64,000 bases of DNA, taken from NCBI GenBank assembly GCA_963779685.1, contig CAVZZG010000003.1, positions 372,001 to 436,000 on the forward strand. Direction: 5' to 3'. The notes under the pieces were generated by a model. The model had not been told where the DNA came from, did no database searches, and was given only the letters and a program-made list of their open reading frames with translations. This DNA is from CAVZZG01 sp963779685 (lineage in GTDB: Bacteria; Actinomycetota; Thermoleophilia; Gaiellales; F1-60-MAGs149). This document shows positions 1 through 7,365 of the stretch, piece by piece. Position numbers and translations under genes: made by a program. How positions within the stretch are numbered: position 1 is the first letter of the stretch; each line of letters starts with the position of its first letter.

Positions 1-79
1 GCGGGTGCAGCAGCGTGACGTAGTCGCGCCAGCCCCCCGGCGCGAGTGCGTAGAACGCCGGCCGCTCATCCGCCGGCAC
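1..79 (-). CDS. N-terminus of a UbiA-like prenyltransferase (partial)
   Basis: Only the first 26 codons lie in the window. From a GTG start the peptide begins MPADERPAFYALAPGGWRDY and continues VTLLHP. A short soluble stretch rich in aromatic residues leading into a membrane segment resembles UbiA-family proteins of actinobacteria, but this rests on recollection of the N-terminus and no catalytic motif is visible. It overlaps the end of the upstream UbiE-like methyltransferase by 14 bases, so the two are probably cotranscribed. A prenyltransferase next to a UbiE-like methyltransferase would fit quinone biosynthesis. Any other membrane protein family remains possible. Confidence 0.4.
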   Translation of the reverse strand, partial: MPADERPAFYALAPGGWRDYVTLLHP

Positions 80-785
80 GACGACCCGTCACGACGATGC
101 CGCCGCCGAGCGACAGGCACCGGTAGCCGACGTCCCGGAAGCCGGCCCGGCCGAACGTCCGCGCCAGTTCCGCCGGCGGGTAGCGCTTGCTGAAGGCCGT
201 GATGGACGGACGGAGGAACGCGCCGACCTCGTGCCAGGCCGGCGATATCGCCCGTCCGGCAAGAGGGAGTCCGATGCCGGTGTAGGCATGCCAGGCCCAG
301 CGCAGCGGCCCGGCCGGCGGGAGCGAGAACTCGAGGTATGCGAACGGCGCGCCGGGCCGGACGACCCGCGCGAGCTCCGCGAGTGTCGCGTCGACGTCGA
401 CGACGTAGCGCAGCAGGTACGTGCACGTGAGGCCATCGAAGGTCGCGTCGGGCCACGGCAGCGCCTCCGCCCGACCCTCGACGAGCTCGACGCGGTCGGC
501 GGCGCCGCCGAGCCGCGCCCGGGCTCCTGCGAGCATCTCCGGCGACTGGTCGACGCCGACGACCCGGCAGCCATGCTGCCGCACGAGCTCGCGCGCGACG
601 AGGCCCGTACCGCACGCCACGTCGAGCACGGTCGCGTCTGGCCCGACCGCCACGCGGCGCACGAGGAACCGCCGCCAGCGCGGATCCTGTCCGAAGGAGA
701 GAACCGACGACCAGCGGTCGTAATCGGCGCCGAGGCCTGCAAACAGCGACCGGGCGCGCAGGGTGAGCGGTTCGGCGGCCGTCAT
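66..785 (-). CDS. UbiE-like class I SAM-dependent methyltransferase
   Basis: A 239-residue Rossmann-fold methyltransferase. Motif I is VLDVACGTGLVARELV, with the SAM-binding acidic loop at VVGVDQSPEMLAGA, followed by a motif II-like stretch before LRYVVDVDATLAELARVVRPG. The N-terminal ARSLFAGLGADYDRWSSVLSFGQDPRWRR pattern, with a tyrosine-aspartate ahead of motif I, is typical of UbiE/MenG quinone methyltransferases. The start at ATG 785 is preferred over in-frame upstream codons because a TATGCT -10 hexamer lies seven bases before it, inside those longer versions. A role in menaquinone methylation is inferred from family resemblance and the UbiA-like neighbour; other C-methyltransferases look similar. 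Confidence 0.72.
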   Translation of the reverse strand: MTAAEPLTLRARSLFAGLGADYDRWSSVLSFGQDPRWRRFLVRRVAVGPDATVLDVACGTGLVARELVRQHGCRVVGVDQSPEMLAGARARLGGAADRVELVEGRAEALPWPDATFDGLTCTYLLRYVVDVDATLAELARVVRPGAPFAYLEFSLPPAGPLRWAWHAYTGIGLPLAGRAISPAWHEVGAFLRPSITAFSKRYPPAELARTFGRAGFRDVGYRCLSLGGGIVVTGRRAGG

Positions 786-792
786 GCGAGGG

Positions 793-798
793 AGCATA
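793..798 (-). promoter_or_regulatory. -10 hexamer TATGCT, putative leaderless promoter
   Basis: TATGCT on the minus strand ends seven bases before the ATG at 785. Transcription would begin at or next to the start codon. No convincing -35 is seen. Confidence 0.4.
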
Positions 799-874
799 GT
801 CGGGCCCGGGTTCGCCGTCGGACTGGCTTTCCGGCCACCCGATCGCATAAGCTCTCCCCACCGGGAGGGACCCC

Positions 875-1345
875 ATGCTGCGCACCTGCGGGAGGACAGT
901 TTCTGCTTCGACTCGCCGCCGCCGCCGCGCGTCGGGCGGGTTTGCCCTGCTCGTCGCCTTCCTGGCCGCCGCCGGCTGCAGCTCCGGCAGCACGAGCCAC
1001 CCCGGAGCGGTCGTCGAGGTGCTGAAGGACTTCCGCATCGAGTCGGGCGCGACCCACCTGAAACCCGGTACGACGACCTTTGAGGTGATCAACGAGGGGC
1101 CGTCGACGCACGAGTTCATCATCGATCGCACCGATCTTCCGGCCGACGCCCTACCGCTGGGACCGACCGGTGTGAAGATCGACGAGGAGGACCCGCGCCT
1201 CCACCCCGTGGACGAGGTGCCCGGCCTGTTGCTGGGCGGGAAGGACTACCTGACCGTGAACCTGCCGGCGGGTCACTACGTCCTGTATTGCAATCTCGAA
1301 GGCCATTACGAGGAGACGATGCATGTCGCGCTCGTCGTCGGTTGA
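875..1345 (+). CDS. Cupredoxin-like lipoprotein
   Basis: A 156-residue exported protein. An arginine-rich n-region and hydrophobic stretch end in a lipobox LAAAGC (Cys35), so it should be a membrane-anchored lipoprotein. The mature part is a single cupredoxin fold with a complete type 1 copper ligand set: His79 in PSTHEF, then Cys139, His144 and Met149 in YCNLEGHYEETM. It probably binds copper and carries electrons or senses copper outside the membrane. A Shine-Dalgarno-like GGGAGGG precedes the start. Its last 23 bases overlap the hybrid kinase gene, so the two are translationally coupled. That coupling suggests a sensory partner, but a plain respiratory electron carrier is equally possible. 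Confidence 0.8.
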   Translation: MLRTCGRTVSASTRRRRRASGGFALLVAFLAAAGCSSGSTSHPGAVVEVLKDFRIESGATHLKPGTTTFEVINEGPSTHEFIIDRTDLPADALPLGPTGVKIDEEDPRLHPVDEVPGLLLGGKDYLTVNLPAGHYVLYCNLEGHYEETMHVALVVG

Positions 1346-3974
1346 GGCGCCGGTGGCGATCGGGGACGCCAAGGGCGACCGCTGGCGCGGCTTCGCCACG
1401 CCCGGCCGCGAGCTGCGCAAGCGCGCCAACCGGACGGTCGCGGCCATCTTCCTGCTCTTCCTCGTCCTGGTCTCGGCGATGGTCTTCTACAACGTCAGGG
1501 CCACCAGCGCCGAGCGCGGCACCGCCGAGCTGATCGACGTCACGGAGCGCCAGAGCGCTCTGACGATGCGGTACTCCGGCGACGTGATGCTGGTCGTCGA
1601 CGGGTACCAGGCCGACCCTTCCTACTCGGCGGACATCCTGCGCCAGACCGCGGCCTCGCTCCTCGACGGCGGCCCGGTGCTGACCCCACGGGCCGGATCC
1701 GAGGACATGATCTCGGTCCCGGCCGCGACGGAGCCGAACCTGCGGGCCAAGCTGCAGCAGGAGAAGAACCTGATCGAGGAGCTGATCGGGCGAGGCGACC
1801 TCGTGCTCGCCCAGGCCAAGGCCGCGAGCAGGCCGACGCCGATCGCCGTCCAGCAGATGCGCCTGACCGCGGCGAAGCTCCAGACGGTGACGAACGACGC
1901 GACGTACCAGATGGCGCAGGACGCCCGCAGCGCGCTCACGCGGCTCGTGCGGGTGGAGATCGTGCTCGGCGTGCTGTCGACGATCGCCGCCCTCGTGATG
2001 GCCCTGCTCCTGTTGCGCACCACCAACCGCCAGTCAAGTCGGTTCCGGTCGCTCGTCCACAACGCCTGGGACGTGATCTTCGTCACGGCGCCGGACGGCC
2101 GCATCCGGTACCTCAGCCCGTCCTTCGAGCGGGTGCTCGGGCTCGACGTCGAGAAGCACTACGGCACGCCGGTGCTCGAGCTGATGCATCCCGACGATCT
2201 CGGCGCCCTACGCGGGAAGCTCGACGACCTCGATGCCCATCCCGGGTCGACGGTGGCCATCGAAGGCCGCATGCGCACCGCCGACGGTGGCTGGCGCGTC
2301 ATGGAAGGTGCGGCATCGAACCTCGTGAACGACCCTTCCGTGGCCGGCTACGTGCTCAATGCCCGCGACGTGACGGAGACCCGGCGGGTGTCCGATGATC
2401 TGGCCGAGGCGCGGGACGCCGCGCTGGAGGCGAACGAGGAGCTGGCCCGGTCGAACGAGTTGCTCGCGGAGGCCTCGCAGCACAAGACCGACTTCCTGGC
2501 GAACATGAGCCACGAGCTGCGCACCCCCCTGAACGCGATCATCGGCTACACCGAGATGCTCTCCGAGGAGGCGCAGGACAGCGGGGCCGAGGAGTTCCTG
2601 CCCGATCTGGACAAGATCGGAAGCGCCGGTCGCCATCTCCTGGATCTCATCAACAACATCCTCGATCTGGCCAAGATCGAGGCCGGCAAGATGGACCTCT
2701 ACCTGGAGACGTTCGACATCGCGTCCGCCGTCGGCGAGGTCGTCGGCACGATCAAGCCGCTCGTCGACAAGAAGGGCAACGCCCTCGTGGTCGAGCTCGG
2801 CGAGGGACTCGGCGAGATGCGCGCCGACCTGACGAAGGTGCGTCAGACGCTCTTCAACCTGCTCTCGAACGCCTCCAAGTTCACCGAGGACGGCCGCATC
2901 ACGCTCTCGGTCGTGCGCGAGTCCGACGTCGAGCCGACGATCGTGTTCCGGGTCGCCGATACCGGCATCGGCATGTCCGAGGAGGCGAAGACCAAGCTCT
3001 TCCAGGAGTTCTCGCAGGCCGACGCGTCGACCACCCGCAAGTACGGCGGCACCGGCCTCGGGCTCAACATCAGCCTGCGCTTCTGCGAGATGATGGGCGG
3101 CGACATCAGCGTCGAGAGCACGCCGGGCGAGGGGTCGACCTTCACCGTCCGGCTGCCGGCGCGGGTGGATGGCGACGGGGCGACGCCGATGACCAGCGAG
3201 GCGACGGCCGTCGCCCTGCCCGGCGCGCCCAAGGTGCTGGTGATCGACGACGACCCGACCACGCTCGACCTGCTGAAGCGCTTCCTGACCCGCGAGGGGT
3301 ACATGGTCGTGACCGCGTCGAGCGGTGTCGAAGGGCTCGAGCTGGCCCGCGCGCTGCGTCCGTCGGCCATCACGCTCGACGTCGTCATGCCCGAGGTCGA
3401 CGGCTGGTCGGTGCTGACGCAGCTGAAGGCGGATCCCGACCTCGCCCCCGTGCCGGTCGTCATGCTCACGATCGTCGACGAGAAGAACCTCGGGTTCGTG
3501 CTCGGCGCGAACGACTACCTGACCAAGCCGATCCAGCGCGACCAGCTGCTCGCGACCCTCGCGCGCTATCGCCCCGACGGCACGGGCGTGCGCGTGCTGA
3601 TCGTCGAGGACGACACCCACACCCGCGAGGTGATGCGGCGCATCCTGACCAAGGAGGGGTGGGCGGTCGACGAGGCCGAGAACGGCCGCATCGCCCTGGA
3701 GGCGATCGAGCGGGTCGCACCCGACGTCATCCTGCTCGACCTGATGATGCCCGAGATGGACGGCTTCGAGTTCGTGGACGCGCTCCGCGCGGATCCACGC
3801 TGGGCTCGGGTGCCGGTCGTCGTGGTGACCGCCAAGGACCTCACCGAGGCCGATCGCCGGCAGCTGCACATGAACGTGCAGACCGTCCTCATGAAGGGCG
3901 CCTACAGCCGGGCGGAGCTGCTGAACAGGGTGCGGGAGCTGGTCGCAGCCTCCACGCGCAAGCCCTCCGACTAG
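1323..3974 (+). CDS. Hybrid histidine kinase with PAS and two receiver domains
   Basis: An 883-residue sensor kinase. Two membrane helices (about residues 37-60 and 210-230) flank an extracytoplasmic sensor region of about 150 residues without recognisable fold. A PAS domain (about 240-350) and a coiled coil lead into HisKA with the phosphoacceptor His397 in NMSHELRTPLNAIIGY. The ATPase domain has the ADTGIGM and GGTGLGL boxes. Two receivers follow, with phosphorylatable Asp686 (LDVVMPEVDG) and Asp806 (LDLMMPEMDG). The start lies inside the cupredoxin gene. Two stacked receivers imply a phosphorelay through a histidine phosphotransfer partner; the convergent DHp-receiver-cyclase protein is a candidate. 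The signal is unknown. Confidence 0.88.
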   Translation: MSRSSSVEAPVAIGDAKGDRWRGFATPGRELRKRANRTVAAIFLLFLVLVSAMVFYNVRATSAERGTAELIDVTERQSALTMRYSGDVMLVVDGYQADPSYSADILRQTAASLLDGGPVLTPRAGSEDMISVPAATEPNLRAKLQQEKNLIEELIGRGDLVLAQAKAASRPTPIAVQQMRLTAAKLQTVTNDATYQMAQDARSALTRLVRVEIVLGVLSTIAALVMALLLLRTTNRQSSRFRSLVHNAWDVIFVTAPDGRIRYLSPSFERVLGLDVEKHYGTPVLELMHPDDLGALRGKLDDLDAHPGSTVAIEGRMRTADGGWRVMEGAASNLVNDPSVAGYVLNARDVTETRRVSDDLAEARDAALEANEELARSNELLAEASQHKTDFLANMSHELRTPLNAIIGYTEMLSEEAQDSGAEEFLPDLDKIGSAGRHLLDLINNILDLAKIEAGKMDLYLETFDIASAVGEVVGTIKPLVDKKGNALVVELGEGLGEMRADLTKVRQTLFNLLSNASKFTEDGRITLSVVRESDVEPTIVFRVADTGIGMSEEAKTKLFQEFSQADASTTRKYGGTGLGLNISLRFCEMMGGDISVESTPGEGSTFTVRLPARVDGDGATPMTSEATAVALPGAPKVLVIDDDPTTLDLLKRFLTREGYMVVTASSGVEGLELARALRPSAITLDVVMPEVDGWSVLTQLKADPDLAPVPVVMLTIVDEKNLGFVLGANDYLTKPIQRDQLLATLARYRPDGTGVRVLIVEDDTHTREVMRRILTKEGWAVDEAENGRIALEAIERVAPDVILLDLMMPEMDGFEFVDALRADPRWARVPVVVVTAKDLTEADRRQLHMNVQTVLMKGAYSRAELLNRVRELVAASTRKPSD

Positions 3975-3978
3975 ACGC

Positions 3979-4047
3979 CTGATGTGAATCGCTGCAGGCG
4001 CACCGCATCCCGCCAGGCCGCGGCCACGTACGCTCGATTCACATCAG
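3979..4047. terminator. 13-bp perfect inverted repeat between convergent genes
   Basis: CTGATGTGAATCG (3979-3991) is matched by CGATTCACATCAG (4035-4047), a perfect 13-bp inverted repeat around a GC-rich 43-base centre. It fills nearly the whole 76-base gap between the stop codons of two convergent genes, almost symmetrically. A bidirectional terminator is the simplest reading, although there is no T tract and the loop is long. A protein-binding palindrome or a relic of a small mobile element is also possible. Confidence 0.5.
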
Positions 4048-4050
4048 CCC

Positions 4051-5748
4051 CTAGCCGGTGAGCAGGGTGGTGCCGGAGGCGGTGCGGAGCTCGTCGAGCA
4101 TGTCCGCGGCGCCCGGGCTGACGCTCGTGAAGCGGATGGGATAGCGATCGTACTCGTCGGGCTGGCCGACGATGCGTCCGTAGAGCTCGTGCTTCGTGCC
4201 CGCGATCCGCAGGCGGACGCTCGTCAACGGGTCGAGCGTGATGCCCTCGGGCTGCACCAGGGCGCGCGACGCCGAGACCGCGGCGATCGTGCCGGCGTAC
4301 CGGTGGGACGACACCCGCTTCGCGTCGTCGATGAGCATCAGGGCGACGGGTAGCGGGCGGCTGAGGAGGTGGAGCTGGTCGTCGAGCTCGGGCAGTCGCA
4401 GCTCGTCGACGCCGAGCACCTCGTGGATCGTGATCGGCTCCGTCGCGCCCTTCACGGTCATCGCGATCGTCGCGCCGAGCGCGACGCCCGCCCCGGCCTC
4501 GTCGAGCGTCGCGGGCGTCGTCAGGATCTGACCGCCGACCGCGCTGGCCTCGATCCGCGCGGCGACGTTGATGACCTCGCCGACGACGCCGTACTTGGCC
4601 CGCTTCTGCGAACCGATGTTGCCGACGATGGCGTCGCCGGTGTTGACGCTGATGGCCATCTCGATCCGGGGCAGCCCGACGTCCGCGTTGTGCGCGTTGA
4701 CCTCCGTCATCGCCAGCTGCATGGCCACGGCGCACTGGAGGGCACGCCGGGCGGCGTCGGGTGACGCGACGGGTGCCCCGAAGACGGCGACGATCGAGTC
4801 GCCGATGAACTCGTCGATGGTGCCGCGGTGCGCGAAGATCACGTCGGCCATCACCGACAGGTGCCGGTTCAGCAGCGACACCACCTGCTGGGGCTCGAGC
4901 ATCTCGCAGAGCGACGAGAACCCGCGGATGTCCGAGGTGACGACCGTGACGCGACGAAGCTCGCCGCCGAGGGCCAGGCCCTCGGGCGTCTCGAGCAGGC
5001 TCTCGGCGACCTCGTCCGATACGTACCGGCCGAAGGTGTGCCGGATGAACCGGTTGCGCACCTCGAGCGCCTCGGCGAGGCGATGGATCTCGTCGCGGGC
5101 GCGCTTCAGCGCCAGCTGCCCCTGGAGGCGGGCGAGCACGACCGGCAGGTCGAGCGGCTTGGTGACGTAGTCGTTGGCGCCGTTGGCCAGTGCCTCGACG
5201 ACATCGCTGGAAGCGTCCCGCGCCGTCGCCATGATCACCGGGAGCTCCGACATCGACGCCGTCTGCCGGATCCGGCGCAGCACCTCGGTGCCGCTGAGGT
5301 CGGGCATCATGACGTCGAGCAGGACGACCTGGAAGCGCTGCTCCGCGATGCGGGCGAGTGCCTCGTGACCACCGGCCGCGGTCTCCACCTCGAAGCCGCG
5401 CGCACGCAGCCGCCGGGCGAGCATGTCGCGGTTCTCCGCGCTGTCGTCGACGACCAGCAGCCGGGCGTCGGTGATCGCATCCGGCGGGCCGGCCGCCACC
5501 GGTTCCGCATCCGTCCCGGCGATCGCGGCCGGAACGTCCGGCACGGCGTCATCGAGGTCGCGGATCCCGTCGATCAGCTGGAGCAGCCGGCGCGCCGCCG
5601 CCTGGATGCGACGGAGGTCCTCACCGTGGTCGTCGATGCCCTGGTCGGCGAGCTCCTCCTCGACGAGCTCCGCGTAGCCCATGATCTGGTTGATGGGCGT
5701 CCGCAGCTCGTGACGGAGCGAGGCGCGATCGGGCAGGTCGCCGCTCAT
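4051..5748 (-). CDS. DHp-receiver-class III nucleotide cyclase protein
   Basis: A 565-residue cytoplasmic protein. Residues 10-60 form a HisKA-like DHp helix pair with His13 in RHELRTPINQIMGY but no ATPase domain follows. A receiver (about 97-215) has Asp145 in LLDVMMPDLSG, and a helical linker leads to a class III cyclase catalytic domain with metal aspartates Asp273 and Asp317 and the transition-state pair Asn394/Arg398. At the usual purine-selecting positions it has Glu313 and Gly387, so cAMP versus cGMP cannot be told. About 110 C-terminal residues are unassigned, perhaps PilZ-like. It overlaps the single-receiver gene by an ATGA. Phosphorylation from an external kinase is inferred to control cyclase activity. 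Confidence 0.82.
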   Translation of the reverse strand: MSGDLPDRASLRHELRTPINQIMGYAELVEEELADQGIDDHGEDLRRIQAAARRLLQLIDGIRDLDDAVPDVPAAIAGTDAEPVAAGPPDAITDARLLVVDDSAENRDMLARRLRARGFEVETAAGGHEALARIAEQRFQVVLLDVMMPDLSGTEVLRRIRQTASMSELPVIMATARDASSDVVEALANGANDYVTKPLDLPVVLARLQGQLALKRARDEIHRLAEALEVRNRFIRHTFGRYVSDEVAESLLETPEGLALGGELRRVTVVTSDIRGFSSLCEMLEPQQVVSLLNRHLSVMADVIFAHRGTIDEFIGDSIVAVFGAPVASPDAARRALQCAVAMQLAMTEVNAHNADVGLPRIEMAISVNTGDAIVGNIGSQKRAKYGVVGEVINVAARIEASAVGGQILTTPATLDEAGAGVALGATIAMTVKGATEPITIHEVLGVDELRLPELDDQLHLLSRPLPVALMLIDDAKRVSSHRYAGTIAAVSASRALVQPEGITLDPLTSVRLRIAGTKHELYGRIVGQPDEYDRYPIRFTSVSPGAADMLDELRTASGTTLLTG

Positions 5749-6122
5749 CCGCCGGCGGTCCGGGCGAGCTGCGCCTCGATCTTGTCGAGCAGCCGGGCCA
5801 GGTCGACGGGCTTGGTGTCGAAATCGTCGCAACCGACCTCGACCGCGCGGTCACGGTCGGTTTGCATCGCGTGCGCAGTGAGGGCGATGATGGGCACGTG
5901 CCCCGCCTCCGGTGATGCCTTCAGCTGGCGCGTCGCCTCCCACCCGTCGATCACCGGCAGGCTGACGTCCATCAGGATCACGTCCGGCTGCACGCTGCGG
6001 CCGAGCGCGACCCCTTCACCGCCGTCCACGGCGATGACGACCTCGTAGCCCTTCTTTGCGAGACGTCGCGACAGCATGTCGCGGTTCATCTCGTTGTCTT
6101 CGACAAGGAGGATCTTCGGCAC
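5745..6122 (-). CDS. Single-domain response regulator (CheY/DivK-like)
   Basis: A stand-alone 125-residue receiver domain. The acidic pocket is EDN at residues 8-10, the phosphoacceptor is Asp52 in ILMDVSLPVIDG, and the conserved Thr and Lys appear in ALTAHA and TKPVD. There is no output domain, so it should act by protein interaction or as a phosphate shuttle. Its stop overlaps the ATG of the DHp-receiver-cyclase gene, suggesting cotranslation and a shared phosphorelay. The GTG start is preceded by GGGAGAGG, and a TAAGGT -10 candidate lies about 27 bases upstream. Confidence 0.85.
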   Translation of the reverse strand: MPKILLVEDNEMNRDMLSRRLAKKGYEVVIAVDGGEGVALGRSVQPDVILMDVSLPVIDGWEATRQLKASPEAGHVPIIALTAHAMQTDRDRAVEVGCDDFDTKPVDLARLLDKIEAQLARTAGG

Positions 6123-6479
6123 CTCTCCCGCTTCCCTCGGGACGGCACTACCTTACATGACCCTGCGGGCGCGCGCCCGCGGAAATTCGGCGTCCGGTCA
6201 GGGACTCTCTTCGCCGGCGACGCAGCCCCGCGACCAGCCGAACGGCGACACGCTGTGATCCGGGCCTCGCGCCGTCGTGCAAGAGCCCAGCCCGTACACT
6301 GCGAGCCCGATGCCGAACGCGCGATCGCGACCCGGAGATCGAGACGCTCGTGACGCTCGAGTCGAGCACCGTGACGAGCTGCGCGGCACCGAGGATCGCA
6401 GGGTCAGCCCACGTCGTCGTCAGCGCCTGTCGGACACCGGTCTCCAGGCTGGCAGCGCGCGTGCCGATGTCAGCGCGGT
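6123..6479. other. Intergenic region, no gene recognised
   Basis: This 357-base gap separates divergent genes and should contain promoters for both. TAAGGT (6150-6155, minus) suits the response regulator and TACACT (about 6295-6300, plus) could serve the downstream gene. Short open frames here have arginine- and serine-rich translations typical of shadows in GC-rich DNA. No RNA gene, repeat or terminator was seen. Confidence 0.4.
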
Positions 6480-7028
6480 ATGGACATGACCGATCCACGA
6501 CGGTTGATGGTGACGATCGCGGCCGGCGCCCTCGCCGTCACCGCCATCGTCGTCCTCGTTGCGGCCGGGCCGCGTGAGGCGACCTCGCGCGCCTCGGCGC
6601 GGCCCATCGCGGCCCGGATCTCGGGCAGTGCCTACCGTGACGTCGACGGCGCGCTGCGCGACCTCGCGGCCGCCAGAGCCGGGGTCGGGCGAGGTCTTCG
6701 GCAGTGCAGCGCACGCCTCCAGCTCGGCGGCTTCGAGGCGCCGCCGAGCTGCTTCGGCGACGTGTCCGGGCGGTTCGTGCAGTCGGCGTTCCGGCTCTGG
6801 ACGGCGCTCGGCACCCTCGACGGCTCGGTGGCCGGCGGCTGCCGGACGACGCTCCGCAACCTGCGCTTCCAGCTCAACCTGTCGGCCACGGTCGTTCGGC
6901 AGACCGACATGGCCATCCAGTCGCTGCACCTCACCGAGTTCCGCTCCCTCGCCGACGACATCCCACGCCTGGCACCCATGGAGTCGAACGCCCTGGCGCG
7001 CTTCGTGAGCGCCTGCTCGCCCGCGTAG
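6480..7028 (+). CDS. Secreted or membrane-anchored protein of unknown function
   Basis: A 182-residue protein with one N-terminal hydrophobic segment (about residues 10-28, TIAAGALAVTAIVVLVAAG) and a mainly helical, soluble remainder. Four cysteines outside the membrane segment could form disulfides. No lipobox or catalytic motif is seen. ATG codons at 6480 and 6486 are both possible starts; no clear ribosome-binding site separates them. It is followed by the tRNA terminator region on the other strand. I do not recognise the family. Confidence 0.6.
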   Translation: MDMTDPRRLMVTIAAGALAVTAIVVLVAAGPREATSRASARPIAARISGSAYRDVDGALRDLAAARAGVGRGLRQCSARLQLGGFEAPPSCFGDVSGRFVQSAFRLWTALGTLDGSVAGGCRTTLRNLRFQLNLSATVVRQTDMAIQSLHLTEFRSLADDIPRLAPMESNALARFVSACSPA

Positions 7029-7116
7029 CGATCCCAGAGCGACCAGGTCCGGATCGGTGCACCCGCGCTGGCGATGAGCCTGCGTTCACGCAGCAAGGAG
7101 GCCCTCAGAGACGAGA

Positions 7117-7144
7117 AAACCCCCGCGACTGACTGCAGGGGTTT
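7117..7144 (-). terminator. Rho-independent terminator of the tRNA-Gln/Glu transcript
   Basis: AAACCCC (7117-7123) pairs with GGGGTTT (7138-7144). Read on the minus strand, the hairpin ends in a short run of Ts about eight bases after the tRNA-Glu 3' end. It could also end the convergent plus-strand gene. Confidence 0.7.
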
Positions 7145-7151
7145 CCTTGCA

Positions 7152-7224
7152 TAGCGCATACGGGATTCGAACCCGTGCTACCGGCGTGAGAGGCCGGCGT
7201 CCTAGGCCCCTAGACGAATGCGCC
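7152..7224 (-). tRNA. tRNA-Glu (CTC)
   Basis: Cloverleaf on the minus strand. The acceptor stem GGCGCAT/ATGCGCT has a terminal G-U pair, the anticodon arm CCGGC-CTCTCAC-GCCGG gives anticodon CTC, and the T arm contains GGTTCGAATCC. The discriminator base is A and CCA is not encoded, so 3' maturation needs RNase Z and CCA addition. It lies downstream of tRNA-Gln in one transcript. Confidence 0.96.
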
Positions 7225-7267
7225 ACGGTGGGGCGGGTGGATGGTACCCGGTTGGTCCCGCGGGAGG

Positions 7268-7338
7268 CTGCGGGACTAGGATTCGAACCTAGATTAACGG
7301 ATCCAGAGTCCGCTGTCCTGCCGTTAGACGATCCCGCA
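7268..7338 (-). tRNA. tRNA-Gln (CTG)
   Basis: Cloverleaf on the minus strand with acceptor stem TGCGGGA/TCCCGCA, an anticodon loop CTCTGGA giving CTG, and T arm GGTTCGAATCC. CCA is not encoded. The gene starts about 10 bases after the predicted transcription start of the TATGCT promoter shared with lgt. Confidence 0.96.
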
Positions 7339-7353
7339 ACGGCCGGCTGACCT

Positions 7354-7360
7354 TAGCATA
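7354..7360. promoter_or_regulatory. Overlapping divergent -10 elements, lgt and tRNA
   Basis: The heptamer TAGCATA reads TAGCAT on the plus strand (six bases before the lgt GTG) and TATGCT on the minus strand (before tRNA-Gln). One symmetric -10 core could start transcription in both directions, leaderless for lgt. Confidence 0.5.
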
Positions 7361-7365
7361 CGGCC

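Noticed and set aside
6148..6498. Short open frames on both strands in the 6123-6479 gap
   Set aside because: Translations are low-complexity Arg/Ser-rich, without start signals or conserved-looking segments.
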